5,337 bases of DNA, taken from GCA-001735895 sp964651385. GTDB lineage: Bacteria; Pseudomonadota; Gammaproteobacteria; GCA-001735895. Position 1 is the first letter of the stretch. Every line of letters begins with the position of its first letter. The notes beneath the pieces are model-generated. The model had not been told where the DNA came from. It made no database searches and saw nothing but the letters and a program-made list of their open reading frames with translations. The DNA is taken from positions 1-5,337 of the forward strand of contig CAZYYM010000162.1 of the NCBI GenBank assembly GCA_964651385.1. Reading direction: 5' to 3'. Both the position numbers and the translations under genes were made by a program. Positions 1-4,762 of the stretch are shown here, one piece after another.

Positions 1-50
1 CACTACAAGAAGAATTCGATAACCTAACCTGTCTAATTGCATTAATGGGG

Positions 51-818
51 TTAACCATAAACCGGCTTGGCCCCGGTTATCTCTACCGTCTCACCGCAAA
101 TATAACTGGATTCATCCGACGCCAGAAAAGCGATGACATTGGCAATTTCGCCGGGTTCGGCAACACGACCGAGCGGTACCGTTTTACCCAGTTCTTCAAT
201 ACCGTTATCGGGGTCTATACCACGACGAATGAAACCGCTGCGTAGCATTGGTGTGTTAACTTCATTCGGGCATACTGCATTGACACGAATGCCGTCACCG
301 GCATGATCGCGTCCGAGATTTTTGGTTAATGCCGCGAGTGCGGCTTTACTGGTGCAATAGGCGACATGCGCAGGCCCGGGGTATATACCCCAGGTTGAAG
401 AAGTATTAACAATAGCGCCGCTGCCATTTTTCTGCATGTAGGGAATAGCTGCACGGCAGAGAAAAAACACAGCGTTTAAGTTGATATCGAGGGCGCTAAA
501 CCACATGTCATCGGTGGTCTCTAAAATCGTGCCGCGAGGAATTATACCGGCGTTATTAAGCAGAATATCGATCCCGCCCAGTGTATCGAAAGCAGTCTGA
601 ATGATCTTCTCGCAATCAAATTTATTACGCAAATCAGCGGCGATGAAGTCCGTTTCGAAACCGCATGTTTCAAGAGTTCGGGAAAATTCCGAACAATCGT
701 CATTGCTGCGATCAGTAAATAAAACCTGTGCACCCTGACGGGAAAATAGTTTGACCAGAGCCTGTCCGACGCCACCAACCCCTCCGGTAACGACGACGCG
801 TTTGTTCTGAAATTTCAT
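51..818 (-). CDS. SDR-family NAD(P)-dependent oxidoreductase
   Basis: This is a complete 255-residue classical short-chain dehydrogenase, the usual length for the family, predicted cytosolic and tetrameric. The cofactor motif TGGVGGVG lies at residues 11-18, and Asp36 at the end of the second beta strand (LFTDRS) points to NAD(H) rather than NADP(H). Next come AADL (60-63), NNAG (88-91) and the structural Asn in DINL (Asn113). The catalytic triad is Ser141, Tyr154 and Lys158 (YCTSK), with the normal 13-residue Ser-Tyr spacing. The segment after the active site reads CPNEVNTPM instead of the common CPGxVxTPM. The substrate is probably an alcohol or the matching ketone, but the sequence does not reveal which. 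It is the last of three same-strand genes, 138 bases after the flavoenzyme, so it may act on a product of that pathway. No good Shine-Dalgarno precedes its ATG. The fold and catalytic class are secure; the substrate is unknown. Confidence 0.93.
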   Translation of the reverse strand: MKFQNKRVVVTGGVGGVGQALVKLFSRQGAQVLFTDRSNDDCSEFSRTLETCGFETDFIAADLRNKFDCEKIIQTAFDTLGGIDILLNNAGIIPRGTILETTDDMWFSALDINLNAVFFLCRAAIPYMQKNGSGAIVNTSSTWGIYPGPAHVAYCTSKAALAALTKNLGRDHAGDGIRVNAVCPNEVNTPMLRSGFIRRGIDPDNGIEELGKTVPLGRVAEPGEIANVIAFLASDESSYICGETVEITGAKPVYG

Positions 819-956
819 ATTGTCACGCTTAATAGTGTTTTTTGAGAACGGAGGTCGACGAATGAATTATTACCTGACAACGACCCTATTTCGACGATTA
901 TGCATAAAATTTAAATGACGGGAATACTCAATTGTTATGCCATAGCGTGACTTGTT
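819..956. other. Intergenic gap between flavoenzyme and SDR genes, with palindromes and a mini-ORF
   Basis: This 138-base AT-rich gap separates two minus-strand genes that otherwise look like one operon. It contains a perfect 10-bp palindrome TTATGCATAA (898-907), an ATTTAAAT palindrome (909-916), and an 8-bp inverted pair GTCACGCT (822-829) / AGCGTGAC (944-951) near its two edges. No U-tailed terminator hairpin follows the flavoenzyme stop on the minus strand, so read-through into the SDR gene is possible. I could not settle on a minus-strand promoter. On the plus strand, GGAGGT (850-855) sits six bases before an ATG that opens an 18-codon frame (862-918), translating as MNYYLTTTLFRRLCIKFK. 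It is too short to call as a gene from the sequence alone. Confidence 0.4.
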
Positions 957-2201
957 TCAAAGAAAACGGCGGGGACTGAACATTTTAATATCGTGACTGA
1001 GCGTCTCACCATTAATCAATTCCGAAATTAATCTGCCTGTGATACCGGACAATGTCAGTCCGATATGCTGATGACCGAATGCATACAGAATGTACTCTGA
1101 ACCCAGGCTATAGCCAATCGCGGGTAATGCATCCGGAAAGGTTGGTCGGAAGCCGAGCCAGTCCTGATCTGGCTGGTCGGGCAGGTCGAACATTTGTTGT
1201 CCGTGCTTGATCAGGTAATTCAGATTTCGAGAATTTTTTAGTTCAGACAAACCGGCAATTTCTACGGTGCCTGCAATACGCAGGCCCTCATCCATCGGTG
1301 TGGCATAAAATCCGGCTTCGTTCCAGCTAACCGGGCGATTGAGCAGCGACTGCATACCGTTATATTGAACATGATAACCGCGTTCGGCATCGAGTGGTAA
1401 TTGTGAGGCGCCTATGCCCTGTATTTGGGTCGAAAAAGCACCGGCTGCGATTACCGAACGATCGACCGAAAGGCTTTCGCCATTATCGAGGTGAATGCTC
1501 AAGCCGTTTTCTAGATGGGAAACGGCACTTACCCGGCTCGCCAGATAACGCCCACCGTGTCCCATGAACGTATCGAAGTAACGCGTTGTTAATGACTGCG
1601 GATTGACCACCTGGGCGGCTTTATCGAACAACAAACCCCGCTCAAAATGTTTTTTAATGCCCGGCTCGAGATCGCGGATGGCATTGCTATCGAGTTCGGT
1701 AAATTCAATCCCCTGATCACGTCGAACCTGATTGGATGATCGGGCTCTTTCAAACTCTGCCTGATCCTGATAAATGTACATACAGCCCTGGTACGACAAC
1801 ATTGATTCGGCGTTACTATATTCAAGCAATGGATTCAGGCCCAGATAGGTTTTTTTCAGCAATTTGCCGAGTATGCGACTTATTCGAGCTACTTTGGCCG
1901 GTCGGCAATTGGATAAGAACAGTAACATCCACGGTAAATGCGTAACGGCATAAGCTAAATCGATCGTCAGGGGACTGTCCGGTGATAACATTAATTTTGG
2001 CATGTTTCTGAATATCGACGGACTATTAACCGGCACACATCCATAGTCAGCGATAGTGCAGGCATTCCCCGACGACGTTCCCGAGCCGGGTTTTTCCGGA
2101 TCAATGAGAATGACCTTAAAGTCTTTTTTCTGTAGCCACAACGCGCAACTACAGCCAACGATGCCCGCACCGACAACGGCGATGGTTTTATCTCTTTTCA
2201 T
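957..2201 (-). CDS. FAD-dependent oxidoreductase, DAO/DadA-type (amine or D-amino-acid dehydrogenase/oxidase)
   Basis: This 414-residue flavoprotein matches the usual length of D-amino-acid dehydrogenase (DadA) and related DAO-fold enzymes. The ADP-binding motif GAGIVG is at residues 11-16, with Asp34 closing the second beta strand to hold the FAD ribose. GTSSGNA (41-47) is the second flavin contact typical of DadA-like proteins. The C-terminal FAD signature is WLGFRPTFPDALPAIG (348-363), followed by FGHQHIGLT (375-383) and TGRLISEL. Such enzymes oxidise the C-N bond of an amino acid or secondary amine to an imine that hydrolyses to a keto acid plus ammonia or amine. Electrons go to the respiratory chain in dehydrogenases or to oxygen in oxidases; the sequence does not tell which. 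The start lies 15 bases after the AraC stop with no Shine-Dalgarno in between, which suggests translational coupling. Candidate substrates include D-amino acids, D-hydroxyproline or sarcosine-like amines. The family is secure; the substrate is open. Confidence 0.9.
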   Translation of the reverse strand: MKRDKTIAVVGAGIVGCSCALWLQKKDFKVILIDPEKPGSGTSSGNACTIADYGCVPVNSPSIFRNMPKLMLSPDSPLTIDLAYAVTHLPWMLLFLSNCRPAKVARISRILGKLLKKTYLGLNPLLEYSNAESMLSYQGCMYIYQDQAEFERARSSNQVRRDQGIEFTELDSNAIRDLEPGIKKHFERGLLFDKAAQVVNPQSLTTRYFDTFMGHGGRYLASRVSAVSHLENGLSIHLDNGESLSVDRSVIAAGAFSTQIQGIGASQLPLDAERGYHVQYNGMQSLLNRPVSWNEAGFYATPMDEGLRIAGTVEIAGLSELKNSRNLNYLIKHGQQMFDLPDQPDQDWLGFRPTFPDALPAIGYSLGSEYILYAFGHQHIGLTLSGITGRLISELINGETLSHDIKMFSPRRFL

Positions 2202-2216
2202 ATGGTTGGAATGTTG

Positions 2217-3047
2217 TTAGCTAGTGGCGAAGATCTTATCGCGATATTGTCCCGGTGACATGCCGACTTGCCGGCGAAAAGCCCGAAAGAAGGCTGTTTC
2301 ACTCTGGTAACCGAGTCGGTCAACGATTTGACCGACGACGATCTGGCTGGTTTCAAGCCATCGACAGGCCAGGCGCATGCGCCACTGTATCAGGTATTGT
2401 CCCGGCGTACAGCCAACGGTTTGGCGAAAAAACTGGTTAAACGCGGTTCGTGACATGCCGGCTTCATCGGCCAGAGTTTGCACGGTCCAGTGCTGATCGG
2501 GATGGCGGTGAATCGACGTGATGGCGCGCGCCAGGCGAATATCGGCCAACCCGGCAAGGACGCCGGTTTCTATTTTCTGTTGTTTTATCACGTAGCGCAG
2601 CACATGTACCAGTAAGACTTCGGCTAGTCGATTCAACACCGTTTTCTGCCCGCAGCGTTGTTGCAGACTTTCTTCGAGCAGCAACTGGGTAATCGGGTTC
2701 AGATTCTGCCGCGAAGGCTCGTTATTTTTGACCTGCACTACAGCCGGAATGATATCGAACAATGGATTAAGGCGGACCGGGCCGAAGCACAGGTGGCAGC
2801 AGAGCATCTCGAAATTACCTGTCATCGAATTTAGTACGGGGCTGTTTCCGGGTGTGATCCAGAGAATGTCACCCGCTTCTATGAACTTGCCGTAGTTACT
2901 ATCAAAGTTTAATTCAGCATTACCGCAACGAACCAGTGCAATAGAAGAGTCGCCGGCAAAGTTGATTCGAGAATACTGTTCGGTCAGAATTTCGATCTTC
3001 TCGGTTTTTGGGCCAAACAGTTCAAGTAACGACGATAAACGATCCAT
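2217..3047 (-). CDS. AraC-family transcriptional regulator with N-terminal cupin sensor
   Basis: This is a 276-residue two-domain regulator. Residues 1 to about 155 resemble the cupin-type AraC sensor domain (Cupin_6/AraC-binding), including the opening MDRLSSLLEL and the Cys-containing strand LCCHLC (82-87) followed by PLFDIIP. Residues about 170-270 form the AraC/XylS DNA-binding domain. The first helix-turn-helix is WTVQTLADEAGMSRTAFNQF (187-206), followed by the YLIQWRMRLA linker helix (218-227). The second is VGQIVDRLGYQSETAFFRAF (238-257), ending in VGMSPGQYR. It heads a minus-strand unit with the flavoenzyme 15 bases downstream, and is divergent from a peroxiredoxin-like gene. It is therefore probably a local, ligand-responsive activator of its own operon and perhaps of the divergent gene. 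The ligand is unknown. The start fits the family N-terminus, although no Shine-Dalgarno precedes it. Confidence 0.93.
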   Translation of the reverse strand: MDRLSSLLELFGPKTEKIEILTEQYSRINFAGDSSIALVRCGNAELNFDSNYGKFIEAGDILWITPGNSPVLNSMTGNFEMLCCHLCFGPVRLNPLFDIIPAVVQVKNNEPSRQNLNPITQLLLEESLQQRCGQKTVLNRLAEVLLVHVLRYVIKQQKIETGVLAGLADIRLARAITSIHRHPDQHWTVQTLADEAGMSRTAFNQFFRQTVGCTPGQYLIQWRMRLACRWLETSQIVVGQIVDRLGYQSETAFFRAFRRQVGMSPGQYRDKIFATS

Positions 3048-3164
3048 AAATGATGTTCTGTACTATCTGATAGAAATTATGGGTAAAATACGTACCGATA
3101 GTACGATAATTTCATCTATATTGCGAATATCGAGTCATTATTCAAATGAGACGTGGAGAACTAT
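3048..3164. promoter_or_regulatory. Divergent control region between araC-type gene and peroxiredoxin gene
   Basis: This 117-base AT-rich spacer must hold the start signals for both divergent genes. It contains two short inverted repeats: CTATC-T-GATAG (3063-3073) and CGTAC-CGATA-GTACG (3091-3105), with centres about 30 bases (near three helical turns) apart. GATAG occurs in both (3069-3073 and 3097-3101), in direct orientation 28 bases apart. A GATAAT at 3105-3110 and a TATATT at 3117-3122 could be -10 boxes for the plus-strand gene, and ATTATG at 3076-3081 (CATAAT on the minus strand) could serve the regulator gene. None has a convincing -35 box, which would fit activator-dependent promoters. 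A role as binding site for the adjacent AraC protein is inference from position. Confidence 0.45.
3155..3158 (+). promoter_or_regulatory. Ribosome binding site deciding the peroxiredoxin start
   Basis: GGAG at 3155-3158 lies six bases before the ATG at 3165. A GTG at 3153 in the same frame would add four residues, but it overlaps this Shine-Dalgarno sequence and has only a weak GAG upstream. The ATG at 3165 is therefore preferred. Confidence 0.65.
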
Positions 3165-3695
3165 ATGAATGTTTTGAAACCCCGCCAGGCTGTACCTGCG
3201 CTAGAAGTTTCGACGCTGAAGGGTCCCTGGTCGCTGTCTGCGCAGTCACCAGAGCATTTTACCATGCTGGTTTTTTATCGTGGCCTGCATTGCCCGATTT
3301 GTTCTAAATATTTAGCGGAGCTTGAAAAAATGCATGGCGATTTTGCCGAAAGTGGCGTGACCGTACTGGCTTTAAGTAGTGATGATCGGTCGCGTGCGCA
3401 GCAGGCAAGCGATGATTGGGGTCTGTCGAATCTGAATCTGGGGTATGATTTGAGCGTCGAGCAGACACGCGCCTGGGGCTTGCATCGTTCTGCCGGTAAG
3501 GGCAAGACGTCGATCGGAATCGAAGAGCCGGCTGAATTTAGTGAACCGGGACTGTTTTTAGTTCGCCCCGACGAAACCCTTTACTGGAGTCAGGTCAGCA
3601 CCATGCCGTTTGCCAGGGCGCATTTCAAGGAAATACTCGGAGCACTCGGTTTTGTTATTGCCAATGACTACCCGGCACGCGGTGAACTCGATTAA
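3165..3695 (+). CDS. Peroxiredoxin-like (AhpC/TSA) protein with CPIC motif
   Basis: This is a 176-residue cytosolic thioredoxin-fold protein with no signal peptide. The motif FYRGLHCPICSKYL (residues 37-50) places Cys43 at the position of a redox-active or peroxidatic Cys, at the start of the first long helix after the central strand. Cys46 makes a CxxC pair. Further family-like features are VTVLALSSDD (65-74), a segment with LGYDLS that resembles peroxiredoxin domains, and FLVRPDETLYWSQ (131-143) followed by MPFAR. The likely role is thiol-dependent reduction of hydrogen peroxide or organic hydroperoxides, but the CPxC arrangement differs from the PxxxTxxC motif of classical peroxiredoxins. 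It could instead be a disulfide reductase. Only two cysteines are present, so any resolving Cys must be Cys46 or come from a partner. The gene is divergent from the AraC-type regulator and may share its control. It is followed by a probable terminator. Confidence 0.88.
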   Translation: MNVLKPRQAVPALEVSTLKGPWSLSAQSPEHFTMLVFYRGLHCPICSKYLAELEKMHGDFAESGVTVLALSSDDRSRAQQASDDWGLSNLNLGYDLSVEQTRAWGLHRSAGKGKTSIGIEEPAEFSEPGLFLVRPDETLYWSQVSTMPFARAHFKEILGALGFVIANDYPARGELD

Positions 3696-3712
3696 CCTGC
3701 TGTAAGAAGTAG

Positions 3713-3755
3713 CCCCCAAATCACCGGTGATGAAAGGGTGGTATCGGGGGTTTTT
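3713..3755 (+). terminator. Probable rho-independent terminator of the peroxiredoxin gene
   Basis: CCCCC (3713-3717) can pair with GGGGG (3746-3750), which is followed at once by TTTTT (3751-3755). Inside, CACC (3722-3725) can pair with GGTG (3737-3740), extending the stem. Alternatively the perfect palindrome TCACCGGTGA (3721-3730) can fold on itself. It lies 18 bases after the peroxiredoxin stop, between convergent genes. On the minus strand the matching stem is not followed by a T-run, so it should work mainly for plus-strand transcripts. The loop is rather large, which lowers confidence slightly. Confidence 0.7.
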
Positions 3756-3769
3756 CACGGAACTGGAAT

Positions 3770-4591
3770 TCAGGATTCGGAAATATCCGAATCCCCAATT
3801 TGATGACCCCAATTCTGTTTCGCGGTTAAATATCGTTTATTCCATTTACTCACGCCCGCCACATGCTTTTCGGTGGTCATCTGAGAGAGTCCTGAGCCGG
3901 ATAGATCTTTAATTTTCTTTGGATTATTGGTAAGCAGACGAATCGGCCGGTCACCAAGAAAATATAATATCAGCGCTGCGGCGTCGGTGAAATCCCTCGA
4001 ATCGGCTGGTAGTCCGAGCGATTCGTTAGCTTGGTAAGTGTTTTCGCCAGCATCCTGCAAGAGGTAGGTTGCGGCTTTGGCCCACAGACCGATACCGCGT
4101 CCCTCGTGACCCGCCATATAGACAATCAAACCACCCTTGGGATCCTGCGATATGCGATCCACGGCCGATTCGAGCTGCGGACCGCATTCGCAACGTTCTG
4201 AACCGAATACGTCTCCTGTCAGGCAATTGGAGTGTACCCGTACCAGTGGGCATTCGGCCTTAACCGGATCGCCGATGACCAATACACTGTTTACCGCCAT
4301 GGATGTGGCAAGCGTGACAAACAGGTTTTGGCCACCACTGTCGCGTAATGTTGACGCGAGTTCTTCAACTTTCTCGAGTTCGGTGCTTCTAACCGCTGCG
4401 TACCAGCTAGCCTGGTAAGTCCGACCGCTCATTTTTAACGGTAAAGGAATGGGGCCAAGTAAATTGATGACCAGCTCCCCGCTCGATGCGGGATTGTTTT
4501 CATCAATGACCTGGCCGCTTCGATTGATTCGTATCAGCTTTCCGGCATCGGCCAATTGCTGACGAATTTCAGGATCGAGATAGGTAAACAT
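3770..4591 (-). CDS. ribA: GTP cyclohydrolase II, long form (riboflavin synthesis)
   Basis: GTP cyclohydrolase II opens the imidazole ring of GTP, releasing formate and pyrophosphate, to give the first riboflavin precursor. The zinc site is Cys123 in SNCLTGDVFGSERCECG together with Cys134 and Cys136. The phosphate-binding HEGRGIGL is at 162-169 (usually QEGRG). Tyr175 aligns with the Tyr of E. coli YALQD that is linked to full GCH II activity. Asp197 and Arg199 (PADSRD) match the catalytic Asp/Arg pair, and TNNPKK (221-226) contacts guanine. At 273 residues it is well above the roughly 200 of E. coli RibA. The excess is an N-terminal extension plus a longer segment before the zinc site. No DHBP synthase (RibB) domain is fused. 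The segment after TNNPKK (EKHVAGVSKWNKRYL) departs from the usual ERVPL. It stands alone without other rib genes, has no visible FMN riboswitch, and lacks a Shine-Dalgarno. It may be a paralog beside a standard RibA. Function is probable, since all key residues are intact. Confidence 0.9.
   Translation of the reverse strand: MFTYLDPEIRQQLADAGKLIRINRSGQVIDENNPASSGELVINLLGPIPLPLKMSGRTYQASWYAAVRSTELEKVEELASTLRDSGGQNLFVTLATSMAVNSVLVIGDPVKAECPLVRVHSNCLTGDVFGSERCECGPQLESAVDRISQDPKGGLIVYMAGHEGRGIGLWAKAATYLLQDAGENTYQANESLGLPADSRDFTDAAALILYFLGDRPIRLLTNNPKKIKDLSGSGLSQMTTEKHVAGVSKWNKRYLTAKQNWGHQIGDSDISES
3773..3794 (-). repeat. Perfect 9-bp hairpin in the last codons of ribA
   Basis: GGATTCGGA (3773-3781) and TCCGAATCC (3786-3794) are perfect reverse complements around a four-base AATA loop. 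The element covers the final codons, encoding Asp-Ser-Asp-Ile-Ser-Glu-Ser, and ends directly beside the TGA. No T-run follows on the minus strand, so it is not a standard terminator. It could be an mRNA 3'-end stabiliser or a protein-binding palindrome. Confidence 0.6.
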
Positions 4592-4600
4592 AGGGCGGTT

Positions 4601-4628
4601 ATTTTAAATTCAGTCGCGGGCTTGCCAA
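4601..4628 (-). promoter_or_regulatory. Candidate sigma70-type promoter for ribA
   Basis: Read on the minus strand, TTGGCA (4623-4628) and TAAAAT (4601-4606) each match five of six bases of the -35 and -10 consensus, with a 16-base spacer. Only nine bases separate the -10 box from the ribA ATG, so initiation at the usual distance would give a leader of about zero to three bases. This agrees with the missing Shine-Dalgarno. It is a motif match by eye and unproven. Confidence 0.45.
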
Positions 4629-4642
4629 GGAATGTATTATTG

Positions 4643-4691
4643 CTGGCCAGGGGATTTGTGTACACTGGTTTTAGTGGTTAAATCACAAATC
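4643..4691. repeat. Palindrome cluster and stem-loop in the ribA/DUF2461 divergent region
   Basis: Three dyads crowd this stretch: CTGGCCAG (4643-4650, perfect), GTGTACAC (4658-4665, perfect), and the 8-bp inverted pair GATTTGTG (4653-4660) / CACAAATC (4684-4691). Within the last one, CACT (4663-4666) pairs with AGTG (4673-4676), giving a nested 39-base stem-loop. No T-run follows it, so it is not a terminator. It may be an operator or a structured leader of the plus-strand gene. TTGTGT (4656-4661) with TTAAAT (4678-4683), 16 bases apart, is a weak plus-strand promoter candidate overlapping it. Confidence 0.4.
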
Positions 4692-4752
4692 GCCACATCG
4701 AGGCTGAATTAAAATTTAACGAATAAGACAAATGTCGATGCCTAATATAACC

Positions 4753-4758
4753 AGAGGA
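4753..4758 (+). promoter_or_regulatory. Ribosome binding site of the DUF2461 gene
   Basis: AGAGGA lies four bases before the ATG at 4763. It fixes that start over the out-of-frame ATGs at 4732 and 4738. Confidence 0.65.
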
Positions 4759-4762
4759 CAAA

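Noticed and set aside
60..78. AACCGG/CCGGTT hairpin near the SDR stop as a terminator
   Set aside because: It lies before the stop codon within coding sequence, has a short stem, and is not followed by a T-run on the minus strand.
822..951. A MITE-like mobile element in the gap between flavoenzyme and SDR genes
   Set aside because: The terminal inverted repeats are only 8 bp with no extension, and there is no evident target-site duplication.
3063..3119. An OxyR binding site upstream of the peroxiredoxin gene
   Set aside because: ATAG and CTAT elements occur here, but their spacing does not fit the ATAG-N7-CTAT-N7-ATAG-N7-CTAT pattern.
3153..3164. GTG at 3153 as the peroxiredoxin start
   Set aside because: It overlaps the GGAG that is ideally spaced for the ATG at 3165 and has no comparable site of its own.
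4069..4418. Plus-strand open frames of 64 and 93 codons inside ribA
   Set aside because: They are antisense to a well-supported gene, have no family resemblance or ribosome site, and overlap each other in different frames.
4592..4762. An FMN riboswitch (RFN element) controlling ribA
   Set aside because: None of the conserved RFN blocks is visible in the spacer, and the likely promoter leaves no room for a leader.
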